64,000 bases of DNA from an uncultured Roseateles sp. (GTDB lineage: Bacteria > Pseudomonadota > Gammaproteobacteria > Burkholderiales > Burkholderiaceae). Below the pieces are notes generated by a model. It ran no database searches. It worked only from the letters and a program-made list of their open reading frames with translations, and was not told the DNA's origin. The stretch is taken from the NCBI GenBank assembly GCA_946886855.1, contig CAMPJJ010000013.1, positions 1-64,000 of the forward strand. Direction: 5' to 3'. A program made the position numbers and the translations under genes. Position 1 is the stretch's first letter; the number at the start of each line of letters is the position of its first letter. Below, one piece after another: positions 44,582 through 52,127 of this stretch.

Positions 44582-45555
44582 GCGCGCCCTCCTCCACCGC
44601 CGCCTCCGTCGGCTCCTCCGCCTTCCCGGCGGACCTCACCGTCGAGCCGCATCCGGCCGATGCCCTGTTTCCTGCGTCGACGCGACGCCTGTCCGTCGAG
44701 ACCGAGCCCGGCGTGCGCATCCATGCGCGCGTGTGCGGCGAAGGTCCGCCGCTGCTGCTGATCCACGGACATCCGCAGACGCTGGTGATCTGGCACCGCG
44801 TGCTGCCGGCGCTGGCGGCGCGCTTCACCGTCGTGATGCCGGACCTGCGCGGCTATGGCGATTCCTCGAAGCCCACGGGCGACGAGGACCACGGCAACTA
44901 CAGCAAGCGCCGCATGGCGCTGGACCTCGTCCGCGTGATGGCGGCGCTGGGTCATGCCCGCTTCCGCGTGCTGGCGCACGATCGCGGCGCGCGCGTCGCG
45001 CATCGGATGGCGGCGGATCATCCGGCCGCGGTCGAGCGGCTCGCGCTGCTGGACATCGCGCCGACGCTGGCGATGTACGAGCAGACGACCGAGGCCTTCG
45101 CGCGGGCGTACTGGCACTGGTTCTTCCTGATCCAGCCGGCGCCGATGCCGGAGCGGCTCATCGAGGCCGATCCGGCGGCGTATGCGTTGGACGTGATGGG
45201 CCGGCGGCACGCGGGCCTGTCGGCCTTCGACCCGCGCGCGTTCGCCGAGTACCAGCGCGCACTGGCGCTGCCGGGCACCGCGCACGGCATGTGCGAGGAC
45301 TACCGCGCCGCGGCGGGCATCGACCTGGACCACGATCGTGCGGACCGCGACGCCGGCGTGAAGCTCGCGATGCCGCTGCGCGTGTACTGGGGCGCGCAGG
45401 GCGTGGTGGCGAAGTGCTTCGACCCGCTGAAGGAATGGCGCCGCGTCGCGGCGGACGTCGACGGCGGGCCGCTGCCCTGCGGTCACTACATCCCTGAAGA
45501 AGCGCCGGATGCGCTGCTGGCGGCGGTGATGCCGTTCCTCAGCGAGGGGCTTTGA
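44578..45555 (+). CDS. Alpha/beta hydrolase, fluoroacetate dehalogenase-like
   Basis: The 325-residue protein resembles haloacetate dehalogenases of the alpha/beta-hydrolase fold. The oxyanion-side HGHPQTLVIWHRV, RGYGDSSKP, the nucleophile elbow AHDRGARVAHR (Asp nucleophile followed by Arg residues), a cap with YWHWFFLIQPAPMP (His-Trp halide-site residues in fluoroacetate dehalogenase), and a terminal GHYIPEEAPD with the catalytic His are all present. These match the FAcD subgroup closely, so a C-F or C-Cl hydrolysing activity is inferred; an epoxide hydrolase would be the alternative. Translationally coupled with ltrA. Confidence 0.82.
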   Translation: MSAPSSTAASVGSSAFPADLTVEPHPADALFPASTRRLSVETEPGVRIHARVCGEGPPLLLIHGHPQTLVIWHRVLPALAARFTVVMPDLRGYGDSSKPTGDEDHGNYSKRRMALDLVRVMAALGHARFRVLAHDRGARVAHRMAADHPAAVERLALLDIAPTLAMYEQTTEAFARAYWHWFFLIQPAPMPERLIEADPAAYALDVMGRRHAGLSAFDPRAFAEYQRALALPGTAHGMCEDYRAAAGIDLDHDRADRDAGVKLAMPLRVYWGAQGVVAKCFDPLKEWRRVAADVDGGPLPCGHYIPEEAPDALLAAVMPFLSEGL

Positions 45556-45621
45556 GCGGAGCCGCCGCGAGGCCCGTTAGGCTGCACGCCTGGCAGTGTC
45601 CGACGTGGACGGAGTGACGGG

Positions 45622-45855
45622 ATGAACAAGCTGGTGGCGATCGGACAGTTCCTGGGCGGCGCGGTCCTGTGGATTGCGGCGGTGGTGGCGGGCTACAACG
45701 CGATCCAGCCGCTGATCGGCGCCGCGGAAGGCACGGGCGCACCAGCGGGCGCCGGCGGGGCGTTCGTGATCGTGCTGCTGCTGGCGGCGATCGGCACGTG
45801 GCTCATGCGCGCCGGCTGGCGCCGGTTGCGGGCGCGGGCGGGTGGGCACTGCTGA
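45622..45855 (+). CDS. Small two-helix membrane protein (77 aa)
   Basis: MNKLVAIGQFLGGAVLWIAAV begins a 77-residue protein with two hydrophobic helices (about 5-32 and 46-65) and a basic Arg-rich C-terminus. Family not recognised. It is 66 bases after the hydrolase gene on the same strand with a GGAG-like site upstream, so it may be the last gene of that operon. Composition is convincing for a membrane protein; function unknown. Confidence 0.6.
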   Translation: MNKLVAIGQFLGGAVLWIAAVVAGYNAIQPLIGAAEGTGAPAGAGGAFVIVLLLAAIGTWLMRAGWRRLRARAGGHC

Positions 45856-45896
45856 GCGGCTGCGACTCACTCGGGTTGGCCGCCGATCAGGCGCCG

Positions 45897-47888
45897 TCAG
45901 GCGGCCTGCTTCTGCATGTCAGCAATCAGCTCCGACCGCGACGCGTGTGCGAACGACTCGCGCTTCAATGTCAACGCGTCGATCATGGCTTGATTGGTGA
46001 GCATGAAGTTGTCCAGCAATGTGTACCAGTTCAGCACGAAGCGCTTCATGCGTCGCTCGTCGCTGACCAGCCCGGGCAATCCCTTCGCCACCTGCCCCTC
46101 CATCCGGCTCCGAATCTCCGTATCCGCCTCGGAGATCTTGCGCCCGATCAGGATGAGTTCGAAGTGCATGGCTTCGCTGCCAAATTCCGCGTGCTTCTTG
46201 ATCAGCTGTGCATAGCCATCCAGTTGTTGGAGGTGTTTGTAGTTGAGCGCGATCCCTGGACGCTTGATCTCCACCACGATGCAACGATAGATCTTGCGAC
46301 CCATCGAATCGTGGTGCGGGACCTTGCGGGCGAGGAACAAGTCCGTCTGCTTCCGCGCGCCATCGATGGCGGAGGGATCAGCCGCATCCAGGTCATCCAA
46401 GGCAACATCGGCTATCCCCCTGACCGCATCGCGCAGCGATTTGGCGATCTTGGTGAACGAGTCCTCCTCGGCGCCAAGCGTCTCGTAGGAGCTGCCGAAC
46501 AACCAGGTGTTGGCTTCGATGATGCCCTGCAAGTCCGGCGTCTCGCGCGTGTCCAGATGATGCTCGTTCATCAGTGTTCGCAGCTTGTCCGCCACCTCGT
46601 GCCTGCGGCGGAGGACTTCGATCGCTGACACGATGCTTTGCAGCGACACGCCCTTGAGGTGTTTGGCGAGCAGCTTCGTCGAGACGTCGTCCAGCTCCAG
46701 CACGCTGTTGAGCACCTCGAAGATTGCATCGTTCTCGTTGGACACCGCCAGCTTGTCGAGGAGGCGAACGATGATCTTCTTCTGATTCTTCTTGAGCGAT
46801 GTCAGCGCCGTCGGGTCGGCCGTGTAGATGGCGCGCAAGATGCCCGTGGTGTTCTCGAGCCGCCAGTGCTTGTAGTCCTCGTGCAGACCTTCGTAGGTCG
46901 GGAAGACGCCATCGGCAACGTAGCCTTCGATCTCCCGATCGAACCGCTCACGCAGGAACTTCTCATAGACGGACTTGGTGATACTGCTGAGTTCCCGCGC
47001 CACCTTGCGCCATGTCTCCGACTCGTAGCCCGAAGCGTCCGGGTTCGCCAGATCACCTCCGCTCGGCGCGAAGTCATCGGCCCACCTTGAGCCGATGTAG
47101 GTGCTGGTATGAAAGTTCCCTTTGTGATTGAAGGGGCTCAACCGCTTGTCCACCGTCTTGCCTGAGGCGTTCAGAAGGTAGACGAAGGACTTTTCAGAGC
47201 TTGGTTTCTGGTCCCAGCGAAGGACCGACACGTCAAAGTCGTGGCCGTCGATGGAGAACTTGCGCCGGGTGAGGTCGTGCGAGGGCACGGCCACCGCCGT
47301 CCCATTGAGTCGCAGCCTCTTCGCCGGGTTCAGGGCCAGGAACCAACCGAACTCGATGGAAAGCAGCTTGTGAAGTTCATCGGTGGTCGGTAGCGAGGCA
47401 TGCAAGTTGAACAGCTCCGCGATCGTCCCGGTCCCGTCCACAGCCATCCCTGCGGGCAAGGCGGATGGCGCCACCGATTGGCCCTCATAGTTCGTGAGTG
47501 CCCCGCCGTGCACCTCGATCCGCGCCGGCCCAGACGCTGCGGCATTCGTCCACCAGACAGCTCGTTCGGCGAGCCTGTGGAAGGACAGTCGGCCGCGGCC
47601 ATGCGAGCCATGGGTCGTCACGTCCTGCTTCTTGCTGGAGTCGTTGAAACGTCCGAAGGTCTCGGCATGCGACGCCAGCTCGATGCCTTCCCCGTCATCG
47701 GACACCTTCACTCGCGTCGCATCGCCCGTCGGCGACTCCTCGACAAGAACGTCGACATTGGACGCCTTGGCGTCGAAGCCATTCCAAGCCAGCTCGGCGA
47801 TCGCGCGCCACGGATCGCTCGTCCGGAAGTGCTTCCTGATCCCCTCCCCGTTGATCTCCGTCTTTCCTGAGATTTGTCGAGTCGTCAT
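45897..47888 (-). CDS. GHKL ATPase fused to a PD-(D/E)XK-like nuclease (candidate defence protein)
   Basis: The 663-residue protein has an N-terminal Hsp90/MutL/MORC-type ATPase: N-box WRAIAELAWNGFDAKA (Glu and Asn near 32-36), G1 box DDGEGI (64-69) and G2-like GSHGRGRLSFHRL (94-106). The C-terminal part (about 450-560) looks like a Shedu/DUF4263-type nuclease: GIIEANTWLFGSSYETLG, then KQTDLFLARK and CIVVEIKRPG (Asp near 516, E-x-K near 540-542). Base composition is clearly lower in GC (about 55% or less in parts) than all neighbours, a sign of recent acquisition. ATP-gated DNA cleavage against phages or plasmids is inferred; an accessory gene is not visible. ATG 47888 is chosen from three in-frame starts. 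Confidence 0.82.
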   Translation of the reverse strand: MTTRQISGKTEINGEGIRKHFRTSDPWRAIAELAWNGFDAKASNVDVLVEESPTGDATRVKVSDDGEGIELASHAETFGRFNDSSKKQDVTTHGSHGRGRLSFHRLAERAVWWTNAAASGPARIEVHGGALTNYEGQSVAPSALPAGMAVDGTGTIAELFNLHASLPTTDELHKLLSIEFGWFLALNPAKRLRLNGTAVAVPSHDLTRRKFSIDGHDFDVSVLRWDQKPSSEKSFVYLLNASGKTVDKRLSPFNHKGNFHTSTYIGSRWADDFAPSGGDLANPDASGYESETWRKVARELSSITKSVYEKFLRERFDREIEGYVADGVFPTYEGLHEDYKHWRLENTTGILRAIYTADPTALTSLKKNQKKIIVRLLDKLAVSNENDAIFEVLNSVLELDDVSTKLLAKHLKGVSLQSIVSAIEVLRRRHEVADKLRTLMNEHHLDTRETPDLQGIIEANTWLFGSSYETLGAEEDSFTKIAKSLRDAVRGIADVALDDLDAADPSAIDGARKQTDLFLARKVPHHDSMGRKIYRCIVVEIKRPGIALNYKHLQQLDGYAQLIKKHAEFGSEAMHFELILIGRKISEADTEIRSRMEGQVAKGLPGLVSDERRMKRFVLNWYTLLDNFMLTNQAMIDALTLKRESFAHASRSELIADMQKQAA

Positions 47889-48057
47889 GGTCGTCTTTGG
47901 TCCTTGGTCCCACATGGTGGCTGTGGCGCTGACGCCAGACCATGGCCTCGATTGACGGAGATGCCATCCCGACCCGCGGCAACGGGCCATGGCAGTGACA
48001 GGAACTGCTGTGAGTCAAGGGAGATGCGCGCGCATCCCTTCATGTCGAAGACCGCGC

Positions 48058-48810
48058 TCAGATCGCCATGTCCCTGAGCCGCTTGCTGGCCTCGCGGTTG
48101 GCCACCAGCTCGGTGCCGTCCCGCATCAGGATGTGCAGCTGGCTCTGCTCGTCGGGCCGCATCGACGCGACGAAATCGAGGTTGACGATGGCATTCCGAT
48201 GCACGCGCAGAAAGCGGGTCGCATCGAGCCGGGCTTCCAGCTCGTTCAGCGGCATGCGAACGAGAAAGCTCTCGCCGCGCGCCATGATCTGCGTGTACTT
48301 GAGATCGGCGCGCAGATGCTCGATCTCGTCCAGCGACAGCGGAAAGATGCGGCCGCGATCACGGACCAGGATGCGCGACAGCGGCGCGCCCAGCCCGCCG
48401 CCCAGCGCCGCCACGGCGGCCGCGCCACGCTCGGCCGTGGCGGCGGACGTGGTCAGGGCCCGCTTCACCGCGGCATCGAAACGCGCCGCCGTGAAGGGCT
48501 TGAGCAGGTAGTCCAGCGCCTGCAGCTCGAAGGCCGCGACCGCGTGCTGGTCGTAGGCGGTGGTGAAGATCAGCGGCGGCATGGGCTCCCCGGCCGCGAG
48601 CAGCTCGCGCACCACCTCCAGACCCGTCAGCTCCGGCATCTGGATGTCCATGAACACGAGGTCCGGCGCGAGCGCGCGGATCAGCGTCAAGCCCTCGCGG
48701 CCGTTGGTGGCCTCGCCCACCAGCAGCAGGTCCGGCGACGCCGCGATGAAGTCGCGCAGCGTCTCGCGGGCCAGCGGCTCGTCCTCGCAGATCAGGGCGC
48801 GGATGCTCAT
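48058..48810 (-). CDS. LytTR-family response regulator
   Basis: A 250-residue regulator with a receiver domain (IRALICEDEPLARETL; phosphoacceptor Asp in LVFMDIQMPELTG; Lys in YLLKPF) and a C-terminal LytTR DNA-binding domain (IEHLRADLKYTQIMARGESFLVRMPLNELEARLD, and FLRVHRNAIVNLDFV). Its start overlaps the end of the sensor kinase gene by four bases (ATGA), giving a LytS/LytR-like two-component pair. Target genes are unknown. Confidence 0.94.
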   Translation of the reverse strand: MSIRALICEDEPLARETLRDFIAASPDLLLVGEATNGREGLTLIRALAPDLVFMDIQMPELTGLEVVRELLAAGEPMPPLIFTTAYDQHAVAAFELQALDYLLKPFTAARFDAAVKRALTTSAATAERGAAAVAALGGGLGAPLSRILVRDRGRIFPLSLDEIEHLRADLKYTQIMARGESFLVRMPLNELEARLDATRFLRVHRNAIVNLDFVASMRPDEQSQLHILMRDGTELVANREASKRLRDMAI

Positions 48811-49895
48811 GCCGGCATCCTCATCGCCACCTCGAAGCCGGCGCCGGGCGCCGAGGTCACCTCGAGCCGGGCCGCATCGCCCCAGCGCAGCGCCAAGCGC
48901 CGCGCCACCGTGCGCAGGCCCAGTCCCCGCCCCTCGGGCAGACCGCCGGCAACGGGCAGTGCGACGCCGGGACCGTCGTCGGCCACGACGATGTCCAGCG
49001 TCTGCGGCGTGCGGCGCACCGACACGCGCAGCGTGCCCGGCGCGCTCCGCGGATTGAAGGCGTGCTTGATGCTGTTCTCCACCAGCGGTTGCAGCGACAG
49101 GGCCGGCACCGTCGCGCTGAGCGCCGCGGCATCCACCTGCCAGTCGACGTGCAGCCTATCACCGAGGCGGATGGCTTCCAGCGACAGGTACTGCTCCGTG
49201 AAGGCGAGCTCGTCGCGCAGCAGCACCTGGTCGTCCCCGCTGCGCTCGGTGTCCAGCAGATAGCGGAGCATCTCGCTGAACATGAAGAGCGCCTCTTCGG
49301 CCCGGCGCGCGTCCTTGCGCACCAGGGCCAGGATGCTGTGCAGGGTGTTGAAGAGGAAGTGCGGATTCAGCCTGTTGCGCAGTGCGGCCAGCTCGCTGCG
49401 GGCCAGCAGCGTCTGCGCCTGCGCGGCGACCTCGGCCTGCGCCATGGCGCGGCGCACGGCCCGATAGGCGCTGAAGCCGCCCGCGGCTGCGGCGTAGGCC
49501 AGCATGCCGAACTCCAGTTGCCAGATGAACCAGTTCGCACGCGCGCGCTCCGCGCCCGCCACGCCGGCCTCGGCGACGATCCACAGCCACAGCAGCGCAT
49601 ACCACGCCAGCACGAACAGCACCGACACGAGGGCATGGGCCGCGACCTGCCGCCCGGCGCCGAATCGCCGCGCCTCCATCCAGCCCGTCACCGGCCAGAG
49701 GAGGAAGAGCAGCACGAACTGCGGCCCCATGTTGCGCAGCGTGCCGTGCACGGCGCTCCACAGATTGAAGCCGCGCGTCCAGACCCCGTCGGTCTCGACG
49801 GCGATCAGGTAGATCAGCAGCACCGGCAGCCAGGCCAGCGCGTAGATGCGCACGACCTCGCGAGGGGGGATCCAGTCTGTCCACGGAGCGCGCAT
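48807..49895 (-). CDS. LytS/YehU-type sensor histidine kinase
   Basis: The 362-residue protein has four hydrophobic helices in the first 160 residues, then a His_kinase domain with the H-box motif LNPHFLFNTLHSILALVRKD (phosphorylated His in NPHFLFN) and an ATPase domain with LQPLVENSIKHAFNP (N box) and DDGPGVALP (G1), GRGLGLRTVARRL (G2). It is transcribed just ahead of the LytTR regulator gene. A start at 49895 (MRAPWTDW) places the first helix properly. The signal is unknown. Confidence 0.93.
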   Translation of the reverse strand: MRAPWTDWIPPREVVRIYALAWLPVLLIYLIAVETDGVWTRGFNLWSAVHGTLRNMGPQFVLLFLLWPVTGWMEARRFGAGRQVAAHALVSVLFVLAWYALLWLWIVAEAGVAGAERARANWFIWQLEFGMLAYAAAAGGFSAYRAVRRAMAQAEVAAQAQTLLARSELAALRNRLNPHFLFNTLHSILALVRKDARRAEEALFMFSEMLRYLLDTERSGDDQVLLRDELAFTEQYLSLEAIRLGDRLHVDWQVDAAALSATVPALSLQPLVENSIKHAFNPRSAPGTLRVSVRRTPQTLDIVVADDGPGVALPVAGGLPEGRGLGLRTVARRLALRWGDAARLEVTSAPGAGFEVAMRMPA

Positions 49896-49939
49896 GGCCC
49901 CATTGTGGTCAAGATGAAGGCCGGGGCGGGCCCGGGACA

Positions 49940-50476
49940 TCACGCGTCGGCCCGGCTCAGGTCGTAACCGTTGCGGAACACCTCCCGGCCGTCTTCCGCG
50001 ATCTCGACCTTCTCCAGTGTCAAGGAACGCGGGGAGATCTGCAGCGTCTGTCGGTAGGTCTTGCCTTCCGCCGTGTCGACGAGCACCACGGCATCGCCTT
50101 CCTCCGACCGGGACGTGGCGAGGATGCGATAGGAGGTCCCCGCGCCCTTGCCGTCGCCTGATACCCAGGTCATCCTGCCTTTGCTGAAGTCGAACAGCCA
50201 GCGGTCGTAGGAATACACCGTCTTCCCCGGACCGTCATCGAACACGAAGTAGAGGCTCAGGTCCGACGGCGTCAGCAGCGCCGCGTGCAGGCGGCAAGGC
50301 AGGGTGACCAGGCGCTCGGCCTTGCCCCAGTCCCGGTAGGTCAGCGTCCCGCGCCAGGACCCGGGCAGACGGTTGAGCAGCGGATGCGGCGCCGCGTCGT
50401 AGAGGGCGAACGAATTCCGGGCGCCCAGTGTCCCGAGCAGGCCGAAAAGACCGAGGAAAAGCGGGCGGCGTTGCAT
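49940..50476 (-). CDS. Exported protein of unknown function, upstream of the LytS/LytTR pair
   Basis: This 178-residue protein has a Sec-like N-terminus (MQRRPLFLGLFGLLGTLGARNSFA) and a beta-rich C-terminal part (GSWRGTLTYRDWGKAERLVTL, LEKVEIAEDGREVFRNGYDL). It resembles lipocalin/heme-binding-like small domains only in general character; the family was not recognised. It is 44 bases upstream of the sensor kinase gene on the same strand, so it may be made with the two-component system and could act at its signal-input side. Confidence 0.65.
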   Translation of the reverse strand: MQRRPLFLGLFGLLGTLGARNSFALYDAAPHPLLNRLPGSWRGTLTYRDWGKAERLVTLPCRLHAALLTPSDLSLYFVFDDGPGKTVYSYDRWLFDFSKGRMTWVSGDGKGAGTSYRILATSRSEEGDAVVLVDTAEGKTYRQTLQISPRSLTLEKVEIAEDGREVFRNGYDLSRADA

Positions 50477-50658
50477 GGTCAGCACTCCGATCGACGGGGG
50501 CGTCGTCAGGGCACGACTGTGCGGGGTCTGGCCCGGCGCTGACGGGGCGAGGTGATGAGTTGAGGCCCTCCGGACATCAACTCACGGATTTTCGGGCTGG
50601 GCGGCGCCGCGGCGCGCAGGCGTCGCACGAGGCCTGTCGTCGACAGCAACCGCGTCGC

Positions 50659-50817
50659 TCAGATCCTTGCGCTCCTGCGCGTCCTTTCCGCGAGTTCGCG
50701 GTCCCGCTCGGTGAAGGCGGCGTCCCGCTCCACGCGACGTTCCTGGAACATCCCCTGCTGACTCAGCGGTCGGCGATTTTCACGCCGCATGGCGCGTATT
50801 TCCTTCTCCGCCTTCAT
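50659..50817 (-). CDS. Small highly charged protein (52 aa), doubtful
   Basis: MKAEKEIRAMRRENRRPLSQ begins a 52-residue, strongly Arg/Glu-rich product (next segment VERDAAFTERDRELAERTRR), with no hydrophobic core. The start has a perfect GGAGG four bases upstream, the main evidence for it. Likely helical; could be nucleic-acid binding or spurious. It is divergent from another small charged ORF. Confidence 0.4.
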   Translation of the reverse strand: MKAEKEIRAMRRENRRPLSQQGMFQERRVERDAAFTERDRELAERTRRSARI

Positions 50818-50983
50818 ACGACCTCCACGTCGGTCCTGCGAGACCCGTCGGGTCTCGTCCATCGGCAGCGCCTGGCGCCGGCTCACACCAGCTTCAGCAA
50901 TTTTCGTGCGACGGGGTCCCTGTTCCACCGCGCTGCCAGGGCATGGCGCTTGCCTTCAACTTGTTACACAGACAGGAGCAGTC

Positions 50984-51166
50984 ATGAAGGCTCAACCAGG
51001 CAATCTCCCAGCGGACAACGGCCAACCCGTGGAGCGACGACGCGACCCGGCGCGTCGGGAAGCGTATGCGCGCCGTGACTGGAGCAAGCAAGGCGACGCG
51101 CGCTGGGAAACGAAGAGCACGGCGAAATTGGAAACCGCCCAGACGGCAAGCGTTCGCTTCATCTGA
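50984..51166 (+). CDS. Small basic protein (60 aa)
   Basis: This 60-residue product (MKAQPGNLPADNGQPVERRRD, then KQGDARWETKSTAKLETAQT) is hydrophilic and Arg/Lys-rich. Its ATG follows CAGGAG at six bases, an excellent ribosome binding site, and the leader just upstream is AT-richer than the surroundings (TTCAACTTGTTACACAGAC). No family was recognised. It mirrors the small ORF on the opposite strand. Confidence 0.5.
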   Translation: MKAQPGNLPADNGQPVERRRDPARREAYARRDWSKQGDARWETKSTAKLETAQTASVRFI

Positions 51167-51376
51167 CGGCACGCGTTGCACGTCCTCGACGGACGCGGCG
51201 GGCATGCGTCTTGCCATCGCCCCGGGGCCCTGACAAACCTCTTCACCACCTCCCGCCACCGAAGAGGGTTGATGGGGCTGGGCGATCAGCCCGCACTGGT
51301 CGTCCGCGCGCATCGCCGGCGGCGAAAGCCGCTGGCGCTTGCCATTGCGTCCCGGAAGGGGTGGGCCGCCCGCTCG

Positions 51377-51401
51377 AAAAAACGCGTGCATCCCGGCACG
51401 C
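51377..51401 (-). terminator. Rho-independent terminator after the NYN-domain gene
   Basis: On the minus strand the stem GCGTGC/GCACGC (51396-51401 and 51384-51389) is followed by six T (51377-51382), 28 bases past the NYN gene stop. It shares the CGTGCATCCC-GCACGCCC core with the terminator at 52037. Confidence 0.75.
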
Positions 51402-51429
51402 CCGAAGGCGTACGCGTCGCCCTCACGAT

Positions 51430-51963
51430 TCACCTGGCGATCGTGGGGTACAGATCGTCCATCCACACCACCTCGTCCGCGTAAGACTGCAAGTCGGTGG
51501 ACAGATTGGCCTGCAAGCCACTGACCCAGACTTCCTTCTTGAGATCGGACTTGACGTAGGAGATCGCCTCTTCAAAGTCGCCGTCGCCCGCCGACAGGAT
51601 CAGCCGGTCGTAGACGTTCTGCACCGCGAGCTTGATCAGCAGCGTCGCGATCGCGACGTCCACGCCCTTCTGCACTTCACGGTCAAACTGGACGCCGCAA
51701 TCCGGGCATTGAAGATGCAGGTTCTTCATCTCGTACAGCTGGACGCGGATCTTCGGACCGCGCGGCGGCGCCGCCTTGAGCCAGGTGTGGAACGCGCTCT
51801 GCGGGTCCGTCGCCAGGTCCCGGGTGGAATTCAGGTAGTAGCTCTCGTAGATCGGACCCCCGTTGCGCTGAACGAGCTCGTTCTTGAGCTTGAGGTAATC
51901 GAACGGACGGCCGCGACCCACGTTGAACAGGTAGGCGCCGTCGATGATCCAGACCGTTTTCAT
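51430..51963 (-). CDS. NYN-domain (PIN-like) protein
   Basis: The 177-residue protein matches NYN/LabA-like ribonuclease folds: an N-terminal acidic IIDGAYLFNVGRGRPFDYLKL, a Cys pair in HLQCPDCGVQFDRE (possible small zinc site), VQKGVDVAIATLLIKLA, and the characteristic LILSAGDGDFEEAISYV with the GDGDF acidic cluster. NYN domains are PIN-fold nucleases, so an RNA-processing role is inferred. ATG 51963 begins the fold directly; longer frames upstream run through the efflux operon's terminator. Confidence 0.85.
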   Translation of the reverse strand: MKTVWIIDGAYLFNVGRGRPFDYLKLKNELVQRNGGPIYESYYLNSTRDLATDPQSAFHTWLKAAPPRGPKIRVQLYEMKNLHLQCPDCGVQFDREVQKGVDVAIATLLIKLAVQNVYDRLILSAGDGDFEEAISYVKSDLKKEVWVSGLQANLSTDLQSYADEVVWMDDLYPTIAR

Positions 51964-52036
51964 GCGTCCTTTCGGTTGAGCGAATTCTAGGCAGGGTCGC
52001 GCGTGGCATCCCTTCAAGCCTGAGCAGGCCACGGAC

Positions 52037-52065
52037 AAAAAAAGGGCGTGCATCCCTGCACGCCC
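52037..52065 (-). terminator. Rho-independent terminator of the efflux operon
   Basis: The stem GGGCGTGCA/TGCACGCCC (52044-52052 and 52057-52065) with a 4-base loop runs into seven T on the minus strand (52037-52043), about 63 bases beyond the outer-membrane factor gene. It is a clear end to the RND operon. Confidence 0.85.
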
Positions 52066-52127
52066 AAAGGGGCACCGGTAAAGGTCCGGTCGCATTTGAA
52101 GGGGGCCGGGTCTTGCCCGGCCGGGGC

